This document shows, in pieces, positions 1 through 9,165 of a stretch of DNA of 64,000 nt (its first letter is position 1; the number at the start of each line of letters is the position of its first letter). Source of the stretch: Bacillus sp. JCM 19058 (GTDB lineage: Bacteria > Bacillota > Bacilli > Bacillales_H > Bacillaceae_D); NCBI GenBank assembly GCA_001310555.1, contig BAXO01000020.1, positions 1-64,000 on the forward strand. Reading direction: 5' to 3'. Under the pieces are notes generated by a model that saw nothing but the letters and a program-made list of their open reading frames with translations, had not been told where the DNA came from and searched no databases. The position numbers and the translations under genes were made by a program.

Positions 1-15
1 ATCTTTTTATTTATT

Positions 16-567
16 TTATGCTTCCGGCTCAATTAATCCGTACCGGCCATCCTTGCGACGGTAAACGACATTAGTGTCACCGTTTTCTGCATTTGAGAAA
101 ACGAAGAAGCTGTGGCCGAGCAAATCCATTTGTAAAATAGCTTCTTCCGCGTCCATCGGCTTTAAGTTAAATCGCTTCGTTCTTACCACTTCTAGCTCAT
201 CTAATTCTTCCGGTTCATTGTCAAGCGGCTCCAAATCGTTTTTAAACATATATTTTAAACTGTCTTCTTGACGGAATTTACGATTTACTTTCGTCTTATG
301 CTTCCGAATTTGACGCTCAAGCTTTTCAATCACCTTGTCAATAGCAGCATACATATCTGTATGAACCTCTTCTCCGCGAAGCAATAACTGCGGCATCGGT
401 ATTGTCACCTCGATAATATGCTGATTGTTCAGGACTTGCATTCGTACATTGACATCAGCAACCGGTGTTGTGTCAAAATACCGCTCGAGCTTACCGACCT
501 TCTTTTCTACATATTCTCTTAAAGCTGGAGTTACTTCGATGTTCTCGCCTCGAATATTAAAATTCAT
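16..567 (-). CDS. hpf: Ribosome hibernation promoting factor, long form
   Basis: Intact 183-residue protein. The N-terminal ~100 residues are the S30AE/YfiA fold (starts MNFNIRGENIEVT, with VTIPMPQLLLRGEE further on), which binds the 30S decoding centre. The C-terminal ~60 residues (KRFNLKPMDAEEAI, then YRRKDGRYGLIEP) are the dimerisation domain of long HPF, which pairs 70S ribosomes into 100S dimers in stationary phase. Length matches the Bacillus YvyD family. A strong Shine-Dalgarno AAAGGAGGAG precedes the ATG. In B. subtilis hpf follows fliDST; here the pxp, csp and lipoprotein genes lie between. Confidence 0.96.
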   Translation of the reverse strand: MNFNIRGENIEVTPALREYVEKKVGKLERYFDTTPVADVNVRMQVLNNQHIIEVTIPMPQLLLRGEEVHTDMYAAIDKVIEKLERQIRKHKTKVNRKFRQEDSLKYMFKNDLEPLDNEPEELDELEVVRTKRFNLKPMDAEEAILQMDLLGHSFFVFSNAENGDTNVVYRRKDGRYGLIEPEA

Positions 568-607
568 AAAGAACTCCTCCTTTTTCTATATACCTTTATT
601 ATTCTCT

Positions 608-634
608 ATACCCTGTCAAAAATCCTCCTAAAAC
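608..634 (-). promoter_or_regulatory. Possible sigma-B type promoter of hpf
   Basis: On the minus strand GTTTTA, 15 bases, then GGGTAT sit about 40 bases upstream of the hpf start. This resembles the general stress consensus GTTTAA-N12-14-GGGWAW, and hpf/yvyD of B. subtilis is a known stress gene. The spacer is one base long, so this is tentative. Confidence 0.4.
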
Positions 635-739
635 GTCGATTTATTTTTAATCTGGAATTACCATCGATGGATAATTTTGTTATTTACTCTCCGTAAGAGA
701 AGAGGGGAGACACCTCTCAAAAGTATATGCTAAAAGGCT

Positions 740-1706
740 CTACTCATTCCTCCCTACTCTTAATGTTTGAAAAAAGGCCTTTTGCTTGCGTAAAAGGAGC
801 TGAGCCTTCTTTAATTTCACTTCCTCAAAACGGATGTTATCATTCGACATTTTTTTGCGCCAATAGCGGCAAATCGACCTCAATGACGTGAGCCAGTCTA
901 GCATATCCTCCAGTCGTTTGACGATCTGCCATTAATACGATCGGCTGGCCGTCAGCCGGTACTTGAATCGTTCCAAATGTCACCGCATCAGAATAAATAT
1001 CTGCACCGACTTCGACTCGATGAACAAGCCTTGGACCGGCTAATCGAATCCCCATCCGGTCACATTTTTCCGTAACCTGGTAGCTGTTTGACAAAAATGT
1101 TTCAACAGCATCTGCAGTAAAATTCGCTTCATCTGGTCCAAGAATGATTCGTATCGCTGCATTACTTTGATAATCCGGAATCAATGAACGTTTCAGGCCA
1201 ATATGGCGCCAATGCTTCAGCTCCGCCTTCCTTTCGTTACGGTCCAGTCGGTCACCTGTTTGCATTTCTCGCCCATGAAGCCCTCCGATCCGACCTTTTA
1301 TATACGTCGAGCGACTTCCAAGGACGGAAGGAACAGCAAAACCACCTTGGATGGCTAAGTAAGCACGGACACCAGTTAGCGCCCGCCTGAAGCTAAGCAT
1401 TTGCCCACGTTTAACCGAAAAGCTTTTCCACATTACTACTGACCGATCGTCTAAACAAGGTGCTAAATCAGCTCCGCACAAAGAGACAACCCCATCATTT
1501 AACACCTTTAGCTTCGGTCCGAGAACGGTTATTTCGAGGACTGCCTCGTCTTCTCTATTTCCGACAAGGCAATTGGCAACTTGAGCGGCAAATGGATCCA
1601 TCGCCCCGGCGGCCACAATTCCTTTATTTAAATAATGATAGCGGCCTAAATCCTGGATCGTCGTCAACATTCCCGGCTTGACGACCTCAAACATTTGAAG
1701 CTTCAT
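740..1706 (-). CDS. pxpC: 5-oxoprolinase subunit C (biotin-dependent carboxyltransferase-like, KipA family)
   Basis: Subunit of the ATP-dependent PxpABC enzyme that opens 5-oxoproline to glutamate. The start [24 protein letters not shown] and the segment TFGTIQVPADGQPIVLMADRQTTGGY are hallmarks of the carboxyltransferase-2 (AHS2) fold. The first frame stops early after LLAQKNVE at 840, next to a 7-base T run (about 849-855). Skipping one base continues as NIRFEEVKLKKAQ and ends at 740, giving the usual ~320 residues. It overlaps the pxpA stop by ATGA, so translation is probably coupled. The break is most likely a sequencing error. Confidence 0.9.
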
Positions 1707-2463
1707 TCCGTATTCACAGCCTTCAGACTAACCTTCTTCTCCTGTAAAAAGCGACGCAACCGTTCAACAAACAGCAGCGCCTGAGGTTCATCTCCGTGAA
1801 CACAAATCGTCGTCGCCTTTAATGGAATCACCCGTCCATTAGTCGCTGTTGTTTTCCCGTTGCAGATCATCTCAAAAACACGCTCCAAGGCAAGCTCGAC
1901 ATCAATAATCATTGCATTGGGCTCCGTTCGCGGCGTAAGTAACCCATTAGGCTGATAGGTTCGATCGGCAAAAACTTCATGGGCAACGGTGAGCCCAAGC
2001 CTCTCTCCTGCTCGAATTAGCTCGCTACCGGAAAGGCCGTATAGAATTAGCTTTGGATCAATCGCACGGACTGCTTTCGCTATGACTTCGGCAATTCCCG
2101 GGTTGACAGCTGCGATATTGTAAAGAGCGCCGTGCGGCTTCACATGAACCACCTTTTCCCCATAAGCCGTACACATCGCCTGAAGAGCACCGATTTGATA
2201 AACTAACGCATGGTATATTTCCTCAGTTTTTCAGCTCAATAAATCGCCGTCCAAAGCCTTGTCGATCTGGGTAGCCAGGGTGTGCTCCAATCGCTACTCC
2301 TCTTTCAGCAGCAAGTTGAACGGTTTTAGCCATGATCTGATAATCGCCGGCATGAAATCCGCAGGCAATGTTGACAGACGTTACATGTCGCATGATGCTT
2401 CATCTTGGCCTAATTGATAAACACCATAGCTTTCACCGATATCACTATTTAAATCAACCTCAT
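1703..2463 (-). CDS. pxpA: 5-oxoprolinase subunit A (LamB/YcsF family), frameshifted
   Basis: The C-terminal 157 residues are uninterrupted ([13 protein letters not shown], then [13 protein letters not shown]). The N-terminal part lies just upstream in other frames: [33 protein letters not shown] and [17 protein letters not shown] are all PxpA signatures, with the conserved histidines and aspartates of the YcsF beta/alpha barrel. Three single-base breaks (near 2228, 2390 and 2450) separate them. The ATG at 2463 starts 5 bases after the pxpB stop. Corrected length is about 253 residues, normal for the family. Confidence 0.88.
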
Positions 2464-2467
2464 TCGC

Positions 2468-3192
2468 TCAACCCCTTCCGCTCTCTTCTATTTGCCATCG
2501 ATACTTTCCACTCCGCACAAGGCTACCAACTTCCCAATATTCCCGTTCGGTCAATGGAACAAATCGCAATCGATCACCCGCTTGAAGTACAACCGGCTCT
2601 TCTTCGGAAGAGACATGAAAAAGCTTCAACGGTGTTCTGCCGATAATTTGCCAGCCGCCAGGAATTTCAACAGGATAGATGCCTGTTTGCTCCCCTGCAA
2701 TACCTACAGAACCTGCCGCGACCTTTGCCCGCGGAGTCTTTAAGCGCGGAGTCACTAAACGCGAATCCAGTCCTCCCAAATAAGGAAAACCTGGCGCAAA
2801 CCCTATCATGTAAATCAAATAAGTCGCTCCCGAATGTCGCTGAATCACTTCCTGCTCCGATAGCTGATTAAACTTAGCTACATGGTGTAAATCGGGCCAA
2901 ACGCGCCCCCATAACAGACTGGGATTGATACAGTTCGTACAAACAGCGGGACATCCTCTTCACCATTTTGCACCATCCGCTTCAGCAGCTGCACCATTTC
3001 TTCATAGAAGATCTCATGGGAATGATAGAACACCGTCACCGCTGTAAAACTCGGAACCCATTCCCTCACATATGGGATTGCTGCCTGTTTCAGCTTAATA
3101 CAGTAACGCTGAATGTCTTGCTGGATTTGTTCAGAAATACATTGACCAAACTCAACTCGAATCGCACTTTCTCCAAGAGGACGATAGTCGAT
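2468..3192 (-). CDS. pxpB: 5-oxoprolinase subunit B (KipI family), frameshifted
   Basis: First gene of the pxpBAC unit. GFAPGFPYLGGLD, TPRAKVAAGSVGIAG and YPVEIPGGWQIIGRTP are the core motifs of the KipI/AHS1 domain. The N-terminal half (YRPLGESAIRVEFG, then VREWVPSFTAVTVFY) is in a second frame; the break is near 2865, where GPDLHHVAKF is restored by one added base. A strong ribosome site (GGGGGAGGAG, about 3195-3204) lies in front, but the codon at the right distance reads ATC (3190-3192). No ATG, GTG or TTG is in frame there, so the true start may be misread. Homologous KipI inhibits the kinase KinA in B. subtilis, but in a pxpBAC context the enzyme role is preferred. Confidence 0.85.
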
Positions 3193-3438
3193 CTGCTCCT
3201 CCCCCTTCTTAAGCAGCTGCTAACAGCCCACAATGATACCTTTGAATCCTATACTCTCCTTTATGAAAGCTATCCACTTCAGGCTAGCATTAAATTTCAG
3301 CTTCGTGATAATTATTGCCGTTTACTTATTATTCGTCTTTACACATGCCCTTCCATTTGCCTATATCGTCATAAAAATCTGATTTATTTTTAATCATTAT
3401 ATCACTGCCTTATGCTCTCTTAATAGTCAAATAACGTT

Positions 3439-3464
3439 AAAAACCCATCTCAATCTTGAGATGG
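3439..3464 (-). terminator. Rho-independent terminator of the cold-shock gene
   Basis: A perfect 9-base inverted repeat (CCATCTCAA / TTGAGATGG, 2-base loop) at 3445-3464 is followed on the minus strand by five T. It lies 47 bases downstream of the csp stop. Confidence 0.85.
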
Positions 3465-3510
3465 TTGAATGGCTTTAGCTATGATTCATAATCCTGCCCA
3501 GGAATGTGAA

Positions 3511-3708
3511 TTAAAGCTTTTCTACGTTAGCAGCTTGAGGTCCACGAGCACCTTCAACAATTTCAAATTCAACGTCTTGACCTTCGTCCAAAGACTTGAA
3601 TCCTTCAGCGTTGATTGCAGAGAAGTGTACGAATACATCGTCTCCATCTTCGCGCTCGATAAATCCAAAGCCTTTTTCTGCGTTAAACCATTTAACTTTT
3701 CCTTGCAT
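3511..3708 (-). CDS. Cold-shock protein, CspB/CspD family
   Basis: Intact 65-residue single OB-fold RNA chaperone that binds single-stranded nucleic acid and melts mRNA structure. RNP1 is KGFGFIE and RNP2 is VFVHFSAI; the aromatic and basic surface residues are present (start [18 protein letters not shown]). Length is exactly that of Bacillus Csp proteins. It is a single-gene transcript with its own sigma-A promoter and terminator. Which of cspB, cspC or cspD it corresponds to cannot be settled from sequence alone. Confidence 0.96.
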   Translation of the reverse strand: MQGKVKWFNAEKGFGFIEREDGDDVFVHFSAINAEGFKSLDEGQDVEFEIVEGARGPQAANVEKL

Positions 3709-3739
3709 GCTTCACATTCCCTTCGTTACTTAAATTCTT

Positions 3740-3758
3740 TTGTGGATAATTTTCCACA
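3740..3758. promoter_or_regulatory. Inverted pair of DnaA-box-like sites at the csp transcription start
   Basis: TGTGGATAATTTTCCACA reads as a perfect DnaA box TTATCCACA on the minus strand (3741-3749) directly abutting TTTTCCACA on the plus strand (3750-3758). The pair also forms a 6-7 base hairpin that would be at the very 5' end of the csp mRNA. It could be an operator, a 5' stabilising hairpin, or both. Confidence 0.5.
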
Positions 3759-3763
3759 ACTTC

Positions 3764-3792
3764 ACTATAGCAGGCGTCTACATTAATGTCAA
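3764..3792 (-). promoter_or_regulatory. Sigma-A promoter of the cold-shock gene
   Basis: On the minus strand a perfect -35 TTGACA (3787-3792), a 17-base spacer, and a near-perfect -10 TATAGT (3764-3769). The predicted start of transcription is near 3757, leaving a leader of about 50 bases. Confidence 0.88.
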
Positions 3793-4267
3793 ACTCGGTA
3801 AACCCTGCAATTTTGCCGTATTTTGACGTTTTCCGACAAAATTCAAAGCTACTTATGGTAGCGCTTTCTTTATATTTTCAATTATATTCCTTTTTTATAG
3901 GTATTTTTACTTATTATTTATTCTTCCAACAAGGACTTTGGAATTATTTTTATTTTTAAATCGATAAAGAATTCTCGACAACCATTTCCCGAACCATGAA
4001 AAGCTAAATTTAAAAATAGCTGTGTTTATTGATGTAGTAATACCCTTCAACCGGGTTATGAATGGGAGAAATAACAAAATTTATCCAATATCGCTGAAAA
4101 CAAATGAGATTCCATAAAATAATAAGCGGTTCTATTGACCTAACCTAAATATGAGTCAAACCTAGCTACTTTATTTAAATGAAAAGCATTACTACCAGAG
4201 CCGTCGTCCCTCTGGTAAAATGTAGATTGTTCAATGCACAGAATTAAGGAAAGGAGCACACTCACTA
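3793..4267. other. Intergenic region between divergent csp and lipoprotein genes
   Basis: About 475 AT-rich bases without a credible gene. A short hyphenated repeat near 4195-4220 (CCAGAG...CTCTGG) lies upstream of the lipoprotein gene. No riboswitch or RNA gene was recognised. Confidence 0.5.
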
Positions 4268-5258
4268 ATGATAATTAAAAAATGGTGGTTAGCTAGCCCG
4301 ATAACCATCATGATTTTAACTGCTTGTAATCAAGGAGCCTCGACCGAAACTTCAGAAGTTCTTGATGATAGTGAGCTTGTGGAAGAAATTAAATTAGACG
4401 CAGGGCCAATAGAAGAAGAAGAAGAATGGCCAGAAGCTGAAGATGAAAGCAACGCAGCAGATATTTTATTACATTCAATCGAAGCAATGGAACAGGTAGA
4501 TAGCTATAGATCAGAGATTTCAATGCAGCAAGAGATTGGTAATGAAAATAGTGAAAGCTTCTCTACAGATATGACACTCACTGTCGATTCAACACGTCAG
4601 CCGCTTACAATGTATCAGCAATCCAAAGTAGCCTCTGCAATTCCGGGAATATCTGCTCTTGAATCTGAAGCCTACTTTACCTCAGACGGGCTTTTTATGA
4701 AGCAAAGTTGGATGATCGTTGGATCAAATACCCTGGCGAATTTACAGAAGGGGTTTCAAAGCTCGAAGACTTTCAATTATCTCCTGAGGAACAGCTTGAT
4801 ATTTTAATGGATTTCACTGAAAATCTTAGTGTCAGCATCGAGGATGATGCTTATTTAATTCACCTTGAAATTCCGGAAGGGTCGGAAGAAGAATTTCAAA
4901 GGCTCATCCAAAAAAATCTATGGTGTGTTAAACAGTGAGCTTGATTCGATGTTCGATCATATGAATGCCTTGTTCAGCCAACCGACTATGCATTATACGA
5001 TTACAATTAATTCTGACACGTTCTACCAGGAAAAAAATGGAAATGGGCGTATCGATGAATATCGATATGAACGAGGAGAGCGCAACTATAAAGCAATTGA
5101 CGCGCATCGATTTTACGGAAATTAACAACATAGAGCCGATTGAAATCCCTAAGGATATTCTCGAAGGTGCAGAGGAAATGAGTTTGGATTTCGAAGATTT
5201 CGAGCTTCAGCTTGAAGAAATTGAAGGGTTTGACATAGAAGAAAATGAAAACTTCTGA
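4268..5258 (+). CDS. DUF6612-like lipoprotein, frameshifted
   Basis: Secreted lipoprotein of unknown function. A lysine-rich start, a hydrophobic stretch and the lipobox LTAC (cysteine at about residue 20) predict lipid anchoring. A very acidic linker (VEEIKLDAGPIEEEEEWPEA) follows. The rest resembles the DUF6612 fold: a repeated pattern of Thr/Met/Glu-rich beta strands such as DMTLTVDSTRQPLTMYQQ, then YFTSDGLFMKQS. Three frameshifts (near 4712, 4915 and 5035) split the gene, and each continuation keeps the same composition through to DIEENENF. Corrected length is about 330 residues. The only plus-strand gene in the first 15 kb. Confidence 0.72.
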
Positions 5259-5380
5259 CCTGAAGGCATGTGTAAATAGTATTTTAAGCTGTGTTAAGCT
5301 ATGAAGCTCATCCTACTCGATTGACAGCTCCTTCCTTCGATTCGCTTCGTTAAAAAGCCCGGGATTCCTAACAGATGAAA

Positions 5381-5414
5381 AGCCAAAGAGGCATTGATGT
5401 TCTCTTTGGCTTTT
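5381..5414. terminator. Bidirectional terminator between lipoprotein and fliT
   Basis: A 10-base perfect stem (AGCCAAAGAG / CTCTTTGGCT) with an 11-base loop is flanked by T runs on both strands. It lies between the convergent lipoprotein gene and the end of the fliDST unit. Confidence 0.82.
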
Positions 5415-5449
5415 ACATATTATTAATCGAAGCAGTTGATTGTGTAGCT

Positions 5450-5809
5450 CTATATCCCACGTTTATCAAAGAAAATTCCATCCGATAGCCCATCGTAAGG
5501 ATTTTCATAGCGCTGATTCGTTTTCTTTTTAGTTTCCAGCTCGATCAAGTTAGAGCGAATCGTCTCCTGAATTGCTTCCAGTCGCCGCTTCATTTGTCGT
5601 TCAAGCTGAAGGAGCTTTTGGCCGATTTCTTTTTCCTGTTCAGACATCGTTTTTCCATCTAACTGCTGAATTAGTAGGTCCCTGAATGTTAATTGTTTAT
5701 CGAGCTCGGCAATGAAAGTATCGCGTTCGTCATCGATTTGCGGCAAGTCTTGTTCAACAAATGCTAATAACACTTTCGTCAGCTCATAAAGTTCTTGGAT
5801 CACAGACAT
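5450..5809 (-). CDS. fliT: Flagellar protein FliT (FliD export chaperone)
   Basis: Intact 119-residue, almost wholly helical and charged protein. Length, composition and position after fliS match Bacillus FliT, the chaperone that escorts the FliD cap to the type III export gate. Sequence conservation in this family is low, so the call leans on gene order. Its ATG overlaps the last base of the fliS stop (TAATG), so it is probably translationally coupled. Confidence 0.85.
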   Translation of the reverse strand: MSVIQELYELTKVLLAFVEQDLPQIDDERDTFIAELDKQLTFRDLLIQQLDGKTMSEQEKEIGQKLLQLERQMKRRLEAIQETIRSNLIELETKKKTNQRYENPYDGLSDGIFFDKRGI

Positions 5810-6209
5810 TAGACTTTGCCACGAACGCCATGCCGCTGCTGTCGGTCAAGTTGTATTACTTCTTTCCAGGTGTCACGGAACCCCCTGACAAACTCTTCCG
5901 CCTCATCGAGGGCGCTCTGATCATTTTTCACATTAGCCTCGGTAAGCCTGCTTAAAATAAAGTCGTACAGCTTTAGCATATTCGTTCCCATTTCCGTATC
6001 AGTTTCAAGGTTACCATAAGCTCTTGAATAATCTTTTGTGCCTTGCCAATTGCTTGGTTTCTCATTTCGATATCGTGGTTTTCCATAGCTCGACTTGCTT
6101 GATGTATAAACTTCAGGCAACCGTTGTAGAGCATTAATGTCAACTCTCCTGGAGAGGCTGTCTTCATCGCGTTTTGTTTATAGGTTGCTTGCATATGTGC
6201 CGCAGTCAT
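5809..6209 (-). CDS. fliS: Flagellin export chaperone FliS, frameshifted
   Basis: FliS binds the C-terminus of flagellin in the cytoplasm and hands it to the export apparatus; in Bacillus it also partners FliW and CsrA in homeostasis. The N-terminus TASPGELTLMLYNGCLKFI is the family signature. The second half (LTEANVKNDQSALDEAEEF, then DRQQRHGVRGKV) continues in another frame after a single-base break near 6005. Corrected length is about 133 residues, the usual size. Ribosome site AAGGTGG. It follows fliD by 29 bases. Confidence 0.93.
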
Positions 6210-6238
6210 TTTTCAACCGCCACCTTTTTTTATTTGGT

Positions 6239-8269
6239 TTACTGTAATCCCCCTAAAGCTGAAAACAAAGTCTCGTATTGGCTGTTTGCCCGGGCCATCG
6301 CCGCTTCCATCGCATTAAATTGGCGCCAGTACCGTGCTTCCTTTTGCTCAAGACGCCGCTCAAAGTTGGAGATTCGATCATTGATCCGATCGACCTCACG
6401 ACCAATTGTAAATTGGTGATTGAGCATTCTCCCTCCTCGTCCACCGGCGCGATTACCGATGTCGCTGATCGTTGTTTGCAGCGTATCCCTTAAGCGTCTA
6501 CCAATCCCTTGTTCTTCATAGGAATCACCGGTAGCAGCAAATAGGTTAAACACACCCTCAGCATCTTCTTCAATCGCAGCTCGGAGCTCATCCTCATCAA
6601 TGACCAGCTTTCCGCGTTCTAAATAGTCACTGCTCGTCGTAATTCCGATTGATGCTAATTGATTGAAGGCTGATTCCAGCGCTGAATTGACCGGGGAATA
6701 AAAATCAAGCCTCATTCGATCTAATCCGCTTCTTAAGAGGTTATCACTTCTTAACAGACCGCTCCTTGCCTTCTCTTCCCATCTCTCCGCTTCCTTCTCC
6801 GAAATTGCATCTCGTTCCTCGTCAGTTAGCGGGCGAAAATCTCGAAATCTTTCCTCGGTTAATTTACTATTCATATAACCGAGAATTTCATTATATTCGT
6901 CAACAAACGCCTTGATCGTATCAAAGATCGAATCTGTATCCGTCTGAGCGCTCAAAGTAATCGGAGCCGCCGAATCAATGAATGTATCCTTTAGCGTAAT
7001 CGTCATCCCACCAGCTGTAAAAGTATTGGAGGTGCGTTCCGTTTCTAGCCCGTTTAAGGTGAAGATCGCATTTTGTCCCCCTTTTTCATTTGCTTCATTC
7101 AGTTGAAGCGTCTCCTTAAAAAATCCACCGGAAAAACTCATTTCGACCCCTTCAGAATGAAAGCTCCCGGTCTCTTTTCTTGTCACCGAAATTTTACCGG
7201 TCGCGTCATCCAAAAACATAGTGACACCGACAGAGGAGTTATTTATCGTCGACAGCACACTGGATAAACTCATATCAGCAGTAATCAAAAACTGATCCTG
7301 AACGGCTCCGTTTTCTTGATGTGTTTCAATCCCTGCAGTCGTATAATATTGTTGATAGTTAACCGTCAAGCTTTCAATCACATCATCGCTTCCGTCCTGC
7401 TTGTAATGAAGAGTCCCTCCTTTTTCGTCATAATAAAACGTACCTTCAGTCCAGTCATCAAGATTTGTCACAATTTGGTCAGGCGGCACTTCGTTTCCAT
7501 TTTTTTGTGACTGAAATATCTGCGTATCTCGCTCGAATATTGAAAACAGTCGGCGCAACGAATTTATCGCCGCGATCATCAGGATCAGGGGCCGTATATT
7601 CGAACGTATTATGTTCCGTTATATATGTAACATCCACCCTGCTGTTTGCAGACAACGTCCCACCGAAATGCATTTCACCGGATTCTGAGTCTACAAACAC
7701 TTGACCCTCAGATGGAGAAGGGTTGTCCACCACTTCGTAAATACGACCATTTACTTTGACAATCATATCCTTAACCGATTCAAAACCTTCCAGAGTGACC
7801 GATTCGCCGGATGTCGTAAATCGAGCGGTATTAATGCCCCCCTTTTCCCATTCAATTTGTCTCTCAAAGTGCTCATTTGCCTCTTTCAATGATTGATTGC
7901 GTTCCAAACGCTGCCCGGAAATTTTCCCTTGGCTAATATTATAAGCGGCTGTTGCCAGCTGCCTATCTCCGACAACTGAAAGCTTGTATTCCCGACATTC
8001 GAGTTAGCCGTTGCCGTGACCACATTTGGGTTTGAGCTTGTCACGTTTCGTCTCAGCATTTTAGAACTCATTAAAAGATTGTCTAAAATATTGTTCCGAA
8101 ACGTATCGAGCTTGCGATTGACCGTGCGATACTCTTCCATCCTCCATTCCAGCGTCATCCGATCCTTAACCATTTTATCAAGCGGCATCCGTTCAGCTCG
8201 CATTAAATCAGCTACGATTTGATTGATATCCATTCCACTTGCAAAACCAGTCATTCTCATAATAGACAA
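6239..8269 (-). CDS. fliD: Flagellar hook-associated protein 2 (filament cap), frameshifted
   Basis: FliD caps the filament and folds incoming flagellin. The N-terminal MRMTGFASGMDINQIVADLM and the ATAAYNISQGKIS-type D0/D1 start are typical, the middle is variable and acidic, and the C-terminal coiled coil (DRINDRISNFERRLEQKEAR, then FNAMEAAMARANSQY) is diagnostic. Two breaks (near 7960, and at an A7 run near 7503) divide it. Corrected length is about 676 residues, longer than B. subtilis FliD (~500), so the outer D2/D3 domains are enlarged. The ribosome site GGAAGGGGG fits a TTG start at 8269 better than the ATG at 8260. Confidence 0.93.
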
Positions 8270-8353
8270 GGACTATGCCCCCTTCCAATTACTAACGTCA
8301 TTTTTTTCCCGAACTATTCCTTATACAGGTTCTTCCCTTTCTTTCTTACTCTT

Positions 8354-8380
8354 ATATCGGCAAAAAGCGAGCGAGGATTA
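8354..8380 (-). promoter_or_regulatory. Sigma-D promoter of fliDST
   Basis: On the minus strand TAAT, 15 bases, GCCGATAT. The -10 is a perfect sigma-D box and the spacing is exact; the -35 differs from TAAA by one base. It sits 85 bases upstream of fliD. Confidence 0.82.
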
Positions 8381-8392
8381 AGACCTATTAAG

Positions 8393-8420
8393 AAAAAAAG
8401 AGCAGAGCCTTTATAGCTCC
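8393..8420 (-). terminator. Weak terminator after flaG
   Basis: On the minus strand a short GAGC/GCTC stem is followed three bases later by a run of seven T. It lies between flaG and the fliD promoter. The stem is short, so confidence is low. Confidence 0.35.
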
Positions 8421-8437
8421 ACTACTTGTTTCATTTA

Positions 8438-8812
8438 TTATATTCGCTTATCCACGAGCAAGCCTGCATTTTTCAGCATCGTCGCAACCATATTGAGAAA
8501 TTCCTCCGGTGGAATTTCCCGGACTACTTCATCTGTTTCCTGACTGACCAGCTGAACATAAATCCGTTCAAGATCTTCGTGCATCCGAAACTTTATCGAA
8601 GTCGGGGTTGCATCTAATAAGTCGTTCATACTGTCAACCTTTTTAGAAAGAGCCTCCACCGACTTGTTGAACTTGTATGCTTCCTTATATTCGATTTCTC
8701 CTTCAGTTACCACTTTAGCCGGCGTTTCAAACGTAAATTTAAATGATTCCTCTTTATCGGCCGCCCTTCTCAACCCCAAGATTTCAGGAGTAGCCGCATT
8801 CTTAATCTGCAT
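8438..8812 (-). CDS. flaG: FlaG family flagellar protein
   Basis: Intact 124-residue protein. The C-terminal domain (DATPTSIKFRMHEDLERIYV, then VREIPPEEFLNMVATMLKNA) is the FlaG fold. The N-terminus is short and charged. FlaG is implicated in filament length or anchoring, and its biochemical role is unclear. It lies directly upstream of fliD, as in many Bacillaceae. Ribosome site GGAGGTG. It has a separate sigma-D-like promoter. Confidence 0.92.
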   Translation of the reverse strand: MQIKNAATPEILGLRRAADKEESFKFTFETPAKVVTEGEIEYKEAYKFNKSVEALSKKVDSMNDLLDATPTSIKFRMHEDLERIYVQLVSQETDEVVREIPPEEFLNMVATMLKNAGLLVDKRI

Positions 8813-8847
8813 CCGTTACACCTCCGTCAGCACATCACTTAGCCTTT

Positions 8848-8874
8848 ATATCGGTGGAGGGCTACAAGATTTGA
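8848..8874 (-). promoter_or_regulatory. Sigma-D-like promoter of flaG
   Basis: On the minus strand TCAA, 15 bases, ACCGATAT, about 35 bases upstream of flaG. The first -10 base and the -35 are imperfect, but position and spacing match the other sigma-D sites in this window. Confidence 0.62.
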
Positions 8875-9057
8875 ACCATTCACTGTATGTTTAGTGCTTT
8901 ATACCTAATCATATTCGTTCAACAAACGCTCCAGTCCCTTCCTGCACTATGATGAGTGACAAGATCATTTCTCCTCCGGGCATATAAAAGCTCTCGTACA
9001 GCAGCGTCAACGCAACTTCAACGGTGGCCCTAATCTTACTCCATCGTCCAGTACTAA

Positions 9058-9122
9058 GAAAAATACTTTGGAAGGATGAGCAACATTTTAAACTCTATCG
9101 CTTATTGAACCTTCCAAAGTAT
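9058..9122 (-). terminator. Long-loop terminator after the DUF6807 gene
   Basis: A perfect 13-base inverted repeat (ATACTTTGGAAGG at 9063-9075 and its complement at 9110-9122) with a 34-base loop. On the minus strand it ends in TTTTTC. It lies 44 bases downstream of the DUF6807 stop. The loop is unusually long. Confidence 0.7.
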
Positions 9123-9165
9123 ATCTATCCCCAACGATCAAATTTACTGATAGTTACTCAACCGA

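Noticed and set aside
2368..2743. Plus-strand reading frames opposite pxpA and pxpB
   Set aside because: Shadows of conserved minus-strand sequence; no ribosome sites.
3230..3400. Sigma-D-like GACGATAT upstream of pxpB
   Set aside because: No -35 at the required 15-base spacing, unlike the four accepted sites.
9063..9122. 13-base inverted repeat ends as a miniature transposable element
   Set aside because: Lies just after the DUF6807 stop and ends in TTTTT on that strand, so a long-loop terminator explains it; no target duplication seen and no second copy in the window.
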